From the NCBI RefSeq assembly GCF_000739895.2, contig NZ_BBJS01000043.1, forward strand, positions 208,146 through 272,145: DNA of 64,000 nt, written 5' to 3'. Positions 17,589 through 26,516 of this stretch are shown here, one piece after another. Each line of letters starts with the position of its first letter. Positions within the stretch are counted from its first letter, which is position 1. Under the pieces are notes generated by a model that saw only the letters and a program-made list of their open reading frames with translations, ran no database searches and was not told the origin of the DNA. The stretch is from Sphingomonas paucimobilis NBRC 13935. Its GTDB lineage: Bacteria > Pseudomonadota > Alphaproteobacteria > Sphingomonadales > Sphingomonadaceae. Position numbers and translations under genes: made by a program.

Positions 17589-17595
17589 CAGTCGA

Positions 17596-17979
17596 TCAGG
17601 CTGCTCTGCCTGACCGCTGGACCCAGTCTTCAATCTCAAAGGCGTGCGTCTCGATCCAGCGATCGAGCTCGCGCACGACGCTGCTGAGGGTGTAGCCCAG
17701 CGAGGTGAGTGCATATTCGACCCGCGGTGGTACCTCAGGGTAGCTGGTGCGCGCCACCAAGCCACACTCCTCGAGGCGACGCAGGGCCTGGATCAGCATC
17801 TTCTCCGATACGCCGCCGATGCGCCGACGCAGCTCGGCGGTGCGATACGAACGCTCGCTAAGCGCGTGGATAACGAGCAGCGTCCATTTTTCAGCCAAGA
17901 GCGCCAGTACCTTCCGTGCCGGGCAATCAGCAAGGAACACGTCGCACTGCAGTTCGCGGAAGGCACGCGAATTCTCCAT
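17596..17979 (-). CDS. HxlR-family transcriptional regulator
   Basis: A 127-residue winged-helix regulator. The HxlR layout is clear: conserved Cys in CPARKVLALLAEKWTLLVIHAL (first helix, W-T-L-L-V-I), the recognition region YRTAELRRRIGGVSEKMLIQALRRLEECGLV and the wing TSYPEVPPRVEYALTSLGYTL. HxlR proteins usually respond to electrophiles or aldehydes and regulate divergent genes. It is divergent from a metallo-hydrolase (18092) with 112 bp between, so that gene is the likely target. Confidence 0.9.
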   Translation of the reverse strand: MENSRAFRELQCDVFLADCPARKVLALLAEKWTLLVIHALSERSYRTAELRRRIGGVSEKMLIQALRRLEECGLVARTSYPEVPPRVEYALTSLGYTLSSVVRELDRWIETHAFEIEDWVQRSGRAA

Positions 17980-18091
17980 TACTTACCTCACGGTATGTAC
18001 TTGCTGAGTGGGCTGTACGGCAACACCTCCTAGCGTGCAAGGCGCCCACTCGCTGGCGGTGCGGCGCACGACGACGAAAGGAGGCTTCGAG

Positions 18092-19075
18092 GTGAAATCG
18101 TTGACCAAGGTCTTGCCTGCTATCGCAGCAGCAATTTTGCCCCTGTCAGTTTCGGCAGAGCCGGCACATGCGGCGAGGGTAGAGCGGTCAGCAGCGCAGG
18201 CGCCCGGTTTCTATCGGGTGATGCTTGGCGATTTTGAGATCACCGTTTTGACGGACGGCACCACGCCGGTGCCTTTCGCCGACCTGCTCCATGGCATCAG
18301 CCGTGGGGAACTGGCCGAGATCTTTCGCGCTGCCGGCGAGCCGCTCGACCGCGAAACTTCGATCAACAGCTTCCTGATCGACACGGGCGAGCGCCGTATC
18401 CTGATCGAGGCAGGCGCGGGAGGGTTGTTTGGCGACTGCTGCGGGCGTCTCCCAGCCATGCTGAAGGAAGCAGGCTATTCGCCGGAGTCGATCGACGCGG
18501 TGCTCCTGACGCATGTTCACGGTGACCATTCGGGTGGCCTGACCGTGGACGGTCGTCGAGTCTTTCCGAACGCCGAGATCTACCTCGCTAAGCAGGAGCT
18601 CGAATATTGGCTGAGCGACGTGGCTAAGGCACGGGCAAAAGCCAGTCACAGCAAGATGTTCGAAGAGGGGCGTGCGGCCCTTGCACCCTATTACGCAGCG
18701 GGTCGTATCCGTACCTTCACCGCGCCGGCGGAGTTGTTTCCCGGCATTCGTGCGACCGCCGCACCCGGCCACACGCCCGGGCACAGTTTCTTCGAGATCG
18801 AGAGCCGCGGGAATCGCTTACGCGTGGTCGGCGACATCATCCACGCGGCCGAGATTCAGCTGCCGCGACCCGACATCACAATCGATTTTGACGCCGACGA
18901 AGCGCGGGCGGCAAAGACGAGGACGGCCGCCCTGGCGGAGCTTGCCGGTACCCACGAGCTCGTGGCAGCGCCCCATGTCTCCTTCCCGGGCCTGGGACAT
19001 GTCGTGCGTGCCGGCGTCGGTTACGCCTGGACGCCGATCCCCTATTCCGCGGCCGTTCGGCAGGTAGGGCACTGA
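18092..19075 (+). CDS. Exported metallo-beta-lactamase-fold hydrolase
   Basis: The 327-residue product has a signal peptide (AAAILPLSVSAEPAHA) and a binuclear zinc site motif HVHGDHSGG at residues 141-149, then AAPGHTPGHSFFEIES and VGDIIHAAEIQLP, with a final His in AAPHVSFPGLGHV. This is the lactonase/hydrolase layout of the MBL fold, found among quorum-quenching lactonases, but the substrate is not readable. GTG 18092 is chosen because GGAGG lies seven bases upstream and the signal peptide begins there. Divergent from an HxlR regulator. Confidence 0.82.
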   Translation: MKSLTKVLPAIAAAILPLSVSAEPAHAARVERSAAQAPGFYRVMLGDFEITVLTDGTTPVPFADLLHGISRGELAEIFRAAGEPLDRETSINSFLIDTGERRILIEAGAGGLFGDCCGRLPAMLKEAGYSPESIDAVLLTHVHGDHSGGLTVDGRRVFPNAEIYLAKQELEYWLSDVAKARAKASHSKMFEEGRAALAPYYAAGRIRTFTAPAELFPGIRATAAPGHTPGHSFFEIESRGNRLRVVGDIIHAAEIQLPRPDITIDFDADEARAAKTRTAALAELAGTHELVAAPHVSFPGLGHVVRAGVGYAWTPIPYSAAVRQVGH

Positions 19076-19249
19076 GGACTGTTGCGCGTTCAGCGCGCCG
19101 CCGCGCGCCGTCCCAGTGCCGCCGCGCGCGCGGTCGTAGCTCGCGAGGAAGCTTGATCGAGCGAAAGCTCGTCAGATCCAAAGTCTGCTGACGGGAAGTA
19201 GACGAGTGCGCGCACGCCGGCGGTCTGCAGAGGCGAGGGTTCGCGGCAA

Positions 19250-19263
19250 CTGATCCAGGTCAG
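19250..19263. promoter_or_regulatory. CRP/FNR-like dyad CTGAT-N4-GTCAG
   Basis: CTGATCCAGGTCAG centred about 64 bp upstream of dnaK, in the 245-bp gap 19076-19320, which shows no gene. Confidence 0.55.
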
Positions 19264-19320
19264 GACTCACCTGCAGGATACTGTCCATCGTCGGCGTTCG
19301 ATTTATCCTTGGAGGCTGGC

Positions 19321-21195
19321 ATGGCGAAAGCAATCGGCATCGATCTCGGCACCACCAATTCATGCGTCGCGGTGATGGAGGGCAAGGAGCCCAAGGTCAT
19401 CGAGAATGCCGAAGGTGCCCGGACCACCCCATCCATGGTGGCCTTCCGCCCTGATGGCGAGGTGCTGGTCGGTGCCGCCGCGAAGCGTCAGGCCATTACC
19501 AATCCGGAGCAGACCCTCTTTGCGATCAAGCGCCTGATCGGGCGCCGCTACGATGACCCCATCGTCCAGAAGGACAAGGGCATGGTCCCCTACAAGATCG
19601 TTCCCGGCGCCAATGGTGACGCCTGGGTCGAGGTGAACGGAAAGAAGTCGAGCCCCAGCGAGATTTCTGCGCACATCCTGCGCAAGATGAAGGAGACTGC
19701 CGAGAAATATCTGGGCGAGCCGGTCACCGAAGCCGTCATCACCGTTCCGGCCTATTTCAACGACGCCCAGCGGCAGGCGACCAAGGATGCTGGGACCATC
19801 GCCGGTCTCGAGGTTCTGCGCATCATCAATGAGCCAACGGCTGCCGCCCTTGCCTACGGGCTCGAAAAGAAGAAGGCAGGCACGATCGCGGTCTATGATC
19901 TTGGCGGCGGCACTTTCGACGTGTCCATTCTCGAACTCGGCGATGGCGTGTTCGAAGTGAAGTCGACCAACGGCGACACCTTTCTCGGCGGCGAGGATTT
20001 CGACAAGCGGATCATCGACTTTCTGGCGGACGAGTTCCGCAAGGAGCAGGGCATCGATCTGCGCCAAGACCGGCTCGCGCTCCAGCGGCTGAAAGAGGCG
20101 GCCGAGAAAGCGAAGATCGAGCTCAGCTCGGCATCACAGACGAGTGTCAACCTGCCCTTCATTACCGCGGATCAATCCGGTCCGAAGCATCTCGACATCA
20201 GCCTAACGCGCGCCAAGCTCGAGGCGCTGGTCGATGACCTCATCTCCCGCACCGTGGGGCCGTGCAAGGCGGCGCTGGAGGATGCAGGGCTCAAGGCCGA
20301 TCAGCTCGACGAAGTCGTGCTGGTCGGCGGGATGACCCGCATGCCGAAGGTCGTCGAGGCGGTGAAGACCATCTTCGGGCGCGAGCCGCACCAGGGCGTC
20401 AACCCTGACGAGGTCGTGGCACTCGGCGCAGCGATCCAGGCGGGCGTGCTGAAGGGCCAGGTCGAGGACGTGCTGCTCCTCGACGTCACGCCATTGTCGT
20501 TGGGCATCGAGACGCTCGGCGGCGTGATGACCAAGCTCATCGACCGGAACACGACAATACCTACGAAGAAGAGCCAGACCTTCTCGACGGCGGAGGACAA
20601 CCAGCCCGCTGTGACCATCAGGGTCTTCCAGGGCGAGCGGGAAATGGCCGAGGACAACAAGCTCCTCGGCCAGTTCAATCTCGAGAACATCGCACCCGCG
20701 CCCCGAGGCGTGCCGCAGATCGAGGTGACGTTCGATATCGATGCAAACGGCATCGTGAACGTTTCCGCGACAGACAAGGGGACCGGGCGCGAGCAGAAGA
20801 TCACCATCCAGTCGTCGGGCGGACTGAGCGAAGAGGACATCAAGCGTGCGGTCAGGGATGCCGAAGAGCATGCCAGCGAGGACAGGAAGCGGCGCGAATT
20901 GGCGGAAGCGAAGAACCAGTCCGACGCTCTGATCTTCCTCTCCGAAAAGACGCTTGCGGATGCAGGAGATCGCGTTGCGGCCGCGGATCGGCAAGCCGTC
21001 GAAGAGGCGGTTTCGAACCTGAAGACGGCCATGCAGGGCGACCAGATCGAGGACATCCGCGCGCGCGGCGAGGATCTGCAGTCTGCGACGCAGAAGGTCG
21101 CCAGCGCCCAGCGCTCCGAGCCGGGCAGCACATCGTCGGCTGACGACGGGATTGTGGATGCCGAGTTCGAGGAGGCGGACGACGCGAAGAAGTGA
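19321..21195 (+). CDS. dnaK: DnaK (Hsp70) chaperone
   Basis: ATP-driven chaperone. The 624-residue product shows the Hsp70 signatures [12 protein letters not shown] near the start, [24 protein letters not shown] and the substrate-binding domain (about 380-500), followed by the helical lid and an acidic C-terminus ([12 protein letters not shown]). ATG 19321 follows GGAGG (19313-19317). It has its own regulatory dyad, rather than being paired with dnaJ as on most chromosomes; grpE follows after 75 bp. As an accessory copy it is likely to be a paralogue of a chromosomal dnaK (inference). Confidence 0.95.
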   Translation: MAKAIGIDLGTTNSCVAVMEGKEPKVIENAEGARTTPSMVAFRPDGEVLVGAAAKRQAITNPEQTLFAIKRLIGRRYDDPIVQKDKGMVPYKIVPGANGDAWVEVNGKKSSPSEISAHILRKMKETAEKYLGEPVTEAVITVPAYFNDAQRQATKDAGTIAGLEVLRIINEPTAAALAYGLEKKKAGTIAVYDLGGGTFDVSILELGDGVFEVKSTNGDTFLGGEDFDKRIIDFLADEFRKEQGIDLRQDRLALQRLKEAAEKAKIELSSASQTSVNLPFITADQSGPKHLDISLTRAKLEALVDDLISRTVGPCKAALEDAGLKADQLDEVVLVGGMTRMPKVVEAVKTIFGREPHQGVNPDEVVALGAAIQAGVLKGQVEDVLLLDVTPLSLGIETLGGVMTKLIDRNTTIPTKKSQTFSTAEDNQPAVTIRVFQGEREMAEDNKLLGQFNLENIAPAPRGVPQIEVTFDIDANGIVNVSATDKGTGREQKITIQSSGGLSEEDIKRAVRDAEEHASEDRKRRELAEAKNQSDALIFLSEKTLADAGDRVAAADRQAVEEAVSNLKTAMQGDQIEDIRARGEDLQSATQKVASAQRSEPGSTSSADDGIVDAEFEEADDAKK

Positions 21196-21270
21196 TCCGG
21201 TCCGTTCCGCTGATCACTGTTTGGTGAAGTGGCGCCTGCCGCTTGCACGGATGAATGAAGGCTCGGTCAA

Positions 21271-21810
21271 ATGAACCAGGACGACATCGCTGAAGGAGGG
21301 CAGTCTCCGGAGCCGCAGGAGCAAGGGGTGGAGAAGCCCGAGTCCAAGCAGGCGGCCGCATCGGAAGCCGACGAGCTGCGGGAGCGGCTCCTGCGTGCGC
21401 TGGCCGATGCCGAGAATGCCAGAAAGCGAGCCGATCGCGCGCGTGCCGAGGGGCGCGAAACCGGCATTGCAGACCTAGTCTCGAAGATCGTTCCCGCTCT
21501 CGACAGCCTCGATCTCGCCATCGAGGCGGCCAGCCGGACGGAGGAAGGAACCCGGCCGAGTGTCGATGCCCTGTTAAACGGGCTCCGGGCGACCAGTCGC
21601 GCGTTCCTCGATGCGCTGGTCAAGGTTGGCGTCGAGCGAATATGCCCCGGTACGGGCGAGGCGTTCGACCCCAACATCCACGATGCGATCTCATCGCGAT
21701 CTGATGACGAGACCGGTGATGGCCTGGTCCTGGAGACCCTCCAGCCCGGATACAGGGTTGCAAGCCGGCTTGTGCGGCCCGCGCGCGTCGTGATTTCAAG
21801 GGCGAGCTGA
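21271..21810 (+). CDS. grpE: GrpE nucleotide exchange factor
   Basis: Exchanges nucleotide on DnaK. The 179-residue product has a charged N-terminal tail, a long coiled-coil helix (about 25-75, ADELRERLLRALADAENARKRADR) and a C-terminal beta wing with G-x-AFDPNIHDAIS and the closing L-x-PGYRVASRLVRPARVVIS, which match the GrpE signature (normally FDP-x-x-H-x-A and G-Y-x-L-x-x-R-x-R-P-A-x-V). ATG 21271 with AAGG upstream. It is the second gene of the dnaK unit. Confidence 0.93.
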   Translation: MNQDDIAEGGQSPEPQEQGVEKPESKQAAASEADELRERLLRALADAENARKRADRARAEGRETGIADLVSKIVPALDSLDLAIEAASRTEEGTRPSVDALLNGLRATSRAFLDALVKVGVERICPGTGEAFDPNIHDAISSRSDDETGDGLVLETLQPGYRVASRLVRPARVVISRAS

Positions 21811-21827
21811 GCGAGGAGGCGGATCCG

Positions 21828-22454
21828 ATGATACGGTTCGCCTCCGCCGCTGACGCCCCCGGAACACGGCAGAGCTTTGGCCGGCTGCTGCGGCGCTCGG
21901 CCCGGTCCACAAGGGGCAACTGGTGGTGCGGCGTGCTCGCCCTCGTCTCGGCCGCGCATGTCGACCCGGCGCCTGCGAAAAGCGAGCCCCAGCTCCCGAC
22001 TTTCGAAGTCCGCGAGGTCGGCAGCGGCGATCGGCCGAGCTATGAAATCGCAATCCTCGCCCCGACTCGCTGGCCTGACCGGTCGGTGCGGACGGGCTTG
22101 CTGAGGAAAGCGGCGCAAGTCGCTGCAGGCCGAGGGGCGCGCTGCTTTGCGATCGAACGCGCGCAGTTAAGCCGCGATGTGTCGTATGTGCCGCTCCGAT
22201 CCGGCCATATGACCGTTTCGACGAGCGGAAGCGCGGCCGAATGGCGCCGTTACTGGCGGCTCTATCAGCATGTGCTCGACAAGCCAGGCGTTCATTTTGG
22301 CCTCGGATCTGCACCTCGAATAGGAAGCAAGGTAGTCGAGGGGCGGATGATCATTCGTCTCTGCGGACCTGGTGTCGAGACGTCGGGCGATCTCTTCGAA
22401 GTGGAACAGATTTTGTCACGCATTCACACTTCCGACCCAGCCGGAAGCCGTTGA
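21828..22454 (+). CDS. Hypothetical protein, possibly exported
   Basis: A 208-residue protein I cannot name. The N-terminus is basic, followed by a moderate hydrophobic stretch (NWWCGVLALVSAAHVDPAPA) that could be a signal peptide. The mature part has two cysteines and a mixed alpha/beta pattern (FEVREVGSGDRPSYEIAILAPTRW, RMIIRLCGPGVETSGDLFEVEQIL). ATG 21828 has GGAGG eleven bases upstream, and it starts 17 bp after grpE, so it is likely part of the dnaK-grpE transcript. Confidence 0.55.
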   Translation: MIRFASAADAPGTRQSFGRLLRRSARSTRGNWWCGVLALVSAAHVDPAPAKSEPQLPTFEVREVGSGDRPSYEIAILAPTRWPDRSVRTGLLRKAAQVAAGRGARCFAIERAQLSRDVSYVPLRSGHMTVSTSGSAAEWRRYWRLYQHVLDKPGVHFGLGSAPRIGSKVVEGRMIIRLCGPGVETSGDLFEVEQILSRIHTSDPAGSR

Positions 22455-22524
22455 TGGTCTGATCCTCTCTCTGCGACCTCGTCTTTGCAGATGTTCTCGC
22501 GAGTCAAGGTGGCGGAGTAGGCGT

Positions 22525-22764
22525 ATGTCCGTTGTCGTCCTGATGATCGAGCACCTCGGTAAGGTCTTCCTGTCGACGCACCCGAACCATGCAATCGCCT
22601 GGTCCACCCTTTTGTCCTACGTGAACGGCGCCTGGGCTGAACATTTCCCCGATCGGCCGCCTCCAGACAACGAGGAAGAACGCGTCACGATGTTCTTCGC
22701 GGGGGAGGGGGACGAGTATGTCATCGCGGAGGCGGACGTCGAGACCGACACGACGCTGCATTAG
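22525..22764 (+). CDS. Small acidic hypothetical protein
   Basis: Seventy-nine residues from ATG 22525 (GGAG nine bases upstream). The sequence is acidic in its second half (DNEEERVTMFFAGEGDEYVIAEADVETD) after a short hydrophobic start. No family recognised. It comes 70 bp after the previous gene and reads in the same direction. Confidence 0.45.
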   Translation: MSVVVLMIEHLGKVFLSTHPNHAIAWSTLLSYVNGAWAEHFPDRPPPDNEEERVTMFFAGEGDEYVIAEADVETDTTLH

Positions 22765-22817
22765 GCAAGTGCCTGCTGGTGCACGACTGACGTCCGCTGC
22801 CCCGTCAGAGCGAAGGA

Positions 22818-24161
22818 TCACGCGTCCGTTCGGTCCCGGATCGGCTCCACATCCTGGGCGAGTGGGGACCGGGCGCCAGCTGGCGGCGACAGCATCGCCA
22901 GCAATTCCGCCAGGTCCATCGACGCGAAGCTCACGGAACTGTCCGCCACGCCATACGGCATGATCAGGCGGCCGGCGTGCGCCAACGCCCCGCAGGTGTA
23001 GACGACGTTGGGAACATAGCCTTCGCGTGCTTCATCCGAGGGCGAGAGGAGCGGCACTGCTGTTCGGCCGATAACGCGGCTGGGGTCATCCCGATCGAGC
23101 AGCAGCGCCCCGATGGAATATTTGCGCATGGCGCCGACGCCGTGGGTGAGCACCAGCCACCCTTCTTCCAGCTCAATAGGTGATCCGCAGTTGCCGATCT
23201 GAATGAGCTCCCAGGCATATTCGGGGCGGGCAAGAAGTTCGCCATGCTCCCAGCGATTGAGATCGGAGGAGCGCAGCAGATAAAGGCTTTCGCCATCCTG
23301 CCTGCCGATCATCAAATAGTCTCCGTCGAAACTACGCGGGAAGAGCGCCATGCCCTTGTTGCGTGCGGCGCTGCCTTGGAGCGGACGAAGCTCGAACGTC
23401 TCAAAATCGCGGGTCTCGAGGATTTCCGAGGAGATCGCCTTGCCGCTGTAGGCGGTATAGGTACCGTAATAGGTAAAGCCGCCATCATCCTGCTCGAACC
23501 GTACGAGGCGTAGGTCCTCCAAGCCGTTGCGCTGCGCGGGCGTGAATGGAAACAGCACCATCTCGTCGAGACGGTTGCTGCAGTCATGGCGGCGAAAGAC
23601 GACTCTGCCATCGTCGTGGCTCTCGGCTTTGGCGGCGACTGCAAGATCCGGTTCCGGCTCGAGTTCGAGCGAGCCGTCTGGAAGGACGATGCCTTGGCGG
23701 AACGTCACCGATGAGATGTGCCCCTCGCCGACGGCGCGCAGGGACAGGATGAAGCGCAATGCGCCATGCGGGAGCCCCGTCTGGTCAGGATGAGGCACGA
23801 TGCTCGGGTTCATGACAGCAGCGGCACCGAACGAATATTCATGGCAAAAATAGGCGCCGATAAGCTGCCGCTGCGAACGGTCTAACGAACCGGTGAGACC
23901 AATGTCGGTCGCGACCTGATCGTATCGCTCTTCGAAAACCTTGCGAATCTCACGGTGCCGGCTCTCGAAATCCGCGAGCACGAGGGCAAGCTCCGCTTGG
24001 GTCGTGCGGCCGTCCATCGCCCGCACGGCAGCGATGATCCGGCGCATCCGCTCATTATCGACAGGATTGAGGTGCCGCGGCTCCGACGCGATTTGCAAGG
24101 GCCGGACGACCACTCTGGAAGGGTTCGGAAGGAGGTGCAGGCTGGATTGGATCAGCGGCAT
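22818..24161 (-). CDS. GH130 family beta-mannoside phosphorylase/hydrolase
   Basis: A 447-residue cytosolic enzyme of glycoside hydrolase family 130 (COG2152). The five-bladed propeller motifs seen are NPSIVPHPDQTG, GLEDLRLVRF (catalytic Asp in ED-x-R), KGMALFPR, GNCGSPIELEEGWLVLTHGVG and YVPNVVYTCGA, with a closing PYGVADSSVSFASMDLAELL. The N-terminal 100 residues are a helical addition (MRRIIAAVRAMDGRTTQAELALVLADFESRHREIRKVFEERYDQ). Family members act on beta-1,2- or beta-1,4-mannosyl links. ATG 24161 has GGAGG six bases upstream; its first 10 bases overlap the end of the GT4 gene. Confidence 0.88.
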   Translation of the reverse strand: MPLIQSSLHLLPNPSRVVVRPLQIASEPRHLNPVDNERMRRIIAAVRAMDGRTTQAELALVLADFESRHREIRKVFEERYDQVATDIGLTGSLDRSQRQLIGAYFCHEYSFGAAAVMNPSIVPHPDQTGLPHGALRFILSLRAVGEGHISSVTFRQGIVLPDGSLELEPEPDLAVAAKAESHDDGRVVFRRHDCSNRLDEMVLFPFTPAQRNGLEDLRLVRFEQDDGGFTYYGTYTAYSGKAISSEILETRDFETFELRPLQGSAARNKGMALFPRSFDGDYLMIGRQDGESLYLLRSSDLNRWEHGELLARPEYAWELIQIGNCGSPIELEEGWLVLTHGVGAMRKYSIGALLLDRDDPSRVIGRTAVPLLSPSDEAREGYVPNVVYTCGALAHAGRLIMPYGVADSSVSFASMDLAELLAMLSPPAGARSPLAQDVEPIRDRTDA

Positions 24162-26461
24162 GCCTTGCCTCCGGACGCGGCCACCTGGCGCTCCTCGCTT
24201 GTGTCCAACGCGGCCGCCTCGTTGCGCAAGCGCGCGATCGCCAGGGCGGCAAACTGGAAGGCGAGGATGGATTCTGCGCCTTGGTTGAGGTTCACCCGAT
24301 CCACCTGCAGGCCATCGTAGCAACCGCCATCGGGGCTCGCGATCCGGACGCCGAGATCATTTGCGCCAAGATACCAGGCAAACGCGGCTTCGGCATGGTC
24401 CCGCCATCGGCGATCGCCGTCCTGCGCGAATGCGAGCGTGCAGGCATCGATCGTCGCCCAGGCCTCGAGCGGCTGCTGATCGAAGGCACGCGGCGGTTGA
24501 AAGGCCGCGCCGAAGCTTTGGGTGCCGACCGGCCGGAAATGGCCTTCCGGAGCGGTCTGCTGGCGCCGGAGCCAGTCCAGCGCCTCCAGGGCGTCCTGTC
24601 GCATGTCCGTGCGACCGAGAACGGTACTCGCCAGCAGCAGTGCTTCCGGCAGGCGGGCATTGTCATAGGCAAGGACCGGCTCGAACCACGTCCAGGCGTC
24701 CCGCCTTACTGTACGAAGCAGGTCGAGCAGCTCCCCGGCGAACGATTCAAGTTGAAGCCTTGCCGGTCGGTGGCCCGGGTACACGCTGAGATGCGCTGCT
24801 AGGCCGAGAATGGCGAAGGCGCGGGCGCGGGGGCTGGTGAGGAATGCGCTTGCCGGGATCACCTTGTCTGCGAGCGCCGTCGCCCAGAGCTTGAGACCGT
24901 GATTGCGGGTGAGCTCGGCCGTACGGCCGATCGCCCAGACAGCGCGGCCGAAGCTGTCCTGCGAGCCTTCCTGTTCGAGCCAGTTCCGGTTGAAAGCCAT
25001 GAAGTTGCGAAAGCGCTGTGACTGCTCGTTCCAGGCAAGGTCGACGAACGAGGCGTAGGTAGGCGCCAGGGCAAGCGCGCGCTTGGCCTCGATTCGCTCT
25101 GCTTCGAACTGCGTGGCGAGCATCAGCGCGCGGGCGTTATCATCGAGGCAATAGCCATGGCGCCGGTCGGGGACGGTGGACCGACTGTGCTGCAGCATAC
25201 CGCACCCATCGGTCAGCCGCGCCACGGCGCTGAGGCTTGGCTTCGGCGGCTTCGACTTGGAGGCATGGAGCTGCACGACGCCCGGCTTACCAAAGACCTC
25301 GATGCGCGCCCGCTGAAAAAGCGTCGTATAGCGCTCCGCCACCACAGGCCAGATCATGTCACGGCCGGCTTGATAAGCGTTGCGCCGCATCTCGTCGCGA
25401 AGGTTCCTGTTGGACAGAACGGCGCCCACGGATCCGGCGAGCGCCTCGGGCGAACCGAAGGGGACCAGCTGACCGCGACGCCCGGCGAGCAACTCCTGCG
25501 CGTGCCAATAGGGGGTAGAGATCACCGCCTTGCCCAAGCCGACAGCGTAGGCGAGCGTTCCGCTCGTGATCTGCGCCTCGGAGAGATAGGGCGTCACATA
25601 GATGTCGCAGGCCGAGAGCCACGCCTGCAAGGTCGGCGCGTCGACATACTCGTTCACGAAGCGCACATGGCTCTCGAGACCGAGGCGGCGGACGCGACTT
25701 GCCAGCTCGTCGCGGTAGCGTTCGCCCTCGCGCGCCGCCAGATGAGGGTGCGTCGCGCCGAGGACGATGTATACGAGATCTGGATGGTCCTTCACGAGGC
25801 GATAAAGCGCTTCGATCATCACCTCGATGCCCTTGTTTGGGGAAAGCAGGCCGAAGGTCAGGATGACGCGATGGCCGTCGAGCCCGAAGCGGTGCTTGTG
25901 GAAGGCTGGGTCCAGGAAGGGCAGATCGGGGATGCCATGCGGGATCACGGCGATCTTGCCGGCCGCCACCTCCATGTCACGGGTAAGAATCGTTCGGCCC
26001 ATCTCGGTCATGACGACCAGGCGGGATGACCGCTCGGCGAGAGCGCGCATCACCCGTCGTTGATCCGGGTCGGGCTGCGTCAGCACCGTGTGAAGCGTCG
26101 TCACGACCGGCGCCCGAAGCCTCTCGAGCATCGGCAGCAAGTAGCCGCCTGCCTTCCCACCGAAGATGCCGAATTCATGCTGAACGCAGATGACGTCCGG
26201 ATTGAGCGCATTGAGGTGGTCCGCAGCCGCCAGGTAGGCGTCGGGATCGTCCTGCGCGATCTCGTAGCCTACTTCCTCCGGGTAGCGGTGCCGCGTCCCA
26301 GGATCGTTCATCGCGACAGTGGAGAGACTGGCGTCGGGCGATATCTGGCGCAGCGCGTCGTGCAGATCGGCGGTGAAAGTCGCGATGCCGCAGCGTCGAG
26401 GAGGGAAATTGCCGATCAGCGCGATGTGGCGAACCGGCGGCGTCAGAGCATAGCCGTTCAT
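24152..26461 (-). CDS. GT4 glycosyltransferase with C-terminal helical (alpha/alpha) domain
   Basis: A 769-residue fusion. Residues 1-370 are a GT-B glycosyltransferase of family 4: N-terminal IALIGNFPPRRCGIATFTADLHDAL, then HGIPDLPF, LTFGLLSPNKGIEVMIEAL, and the catalytic/donor loop with SEAQITSGTLAYAVGLGKAVISTPYWHAQELLA. The second part (about 390-769) is an alpha/alpha-barrel-like domain (HGYCLDDNARALML, WTWFEPVLAYDNARLPEALL) of the six-hairpin type. ATG 26461 has GGAG six bases upstream. Neighbours make GDP-mannose, so a mannosyltransferase role is inferred. Confidence 0.85.
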   Translation of the reverse strand: MNGYALTPPVRHIALIGNFPPRRCGIATFTADLHDALRQISPDASLSTVAMNDPGTRHRYPEEVGYEIAQDDPDAYLAAADHLNALNPDVICVQHEFGIFGGKAGGYLLPMLERLRAPVVTTLHTVLTQPDPDQRRVMRALAERSSRLVVMTEMGRTILTRDMEVAAGKIAVIPHGIPDLPFLDPAFHKHRFGLDGHRVILTFGLLSPNKGIEVMIEALYRLVKDHPDLVYIVLGATHPHLAAREGERYRDELASRVRRLGLESHVRFVNEYVDAPTLQAWLSACDIYVTPYLSEAQITSGTLAYAVGLGKAVISTPYWHAQELLAGRRGQLVPFGSPEALAGSVGAVLSNRNLRDEMRRNAYQAGRDMIWPVVAERYTTLFQRARIEVFGKPGVVQLHASKSKPPKPSLSAVARLTDGCGMLQHSRSTVPDRRHGYCLDDNARALMLATQFEAERIEAKRALALAPTYASFVDLAWNEQSQRFRNFMAFNRNWLEQEGSQDSFGRAVWAIGRTAELTRNHGLKLWATALADKVIPASAFLTSPRARAFAILGLAAHLSVYPGHRPARLQLESFAGELLDLLRTVRRDAWTWFEPVLAYDNARLPEALLLASTVLGRTDMRQDALEALDWLRRQQTAPEGHFRPVGTQSFGAAFQPPRAFDQQPLEAWATIDACTLAFAQDGDRRWRDHAEAAFAWYLGANDLGVRIASPDGGCYDGLQVDRVNLNQGAESILAFQFAALAIARLRNEAAALDTSEERQVAASGGKACR

Positions 26462-26516
26462 CTTACTCTCCATTCCGGGCGTCTTCGAGATCCGTGTCGC
26501 CGATCCCTTTTCCTGC

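Noticed and set aside
18876..19181. 101-residue Arg-rich minus frame
   Set aside because: Overlaps the metallo-hydrolase end and has shadow composition.
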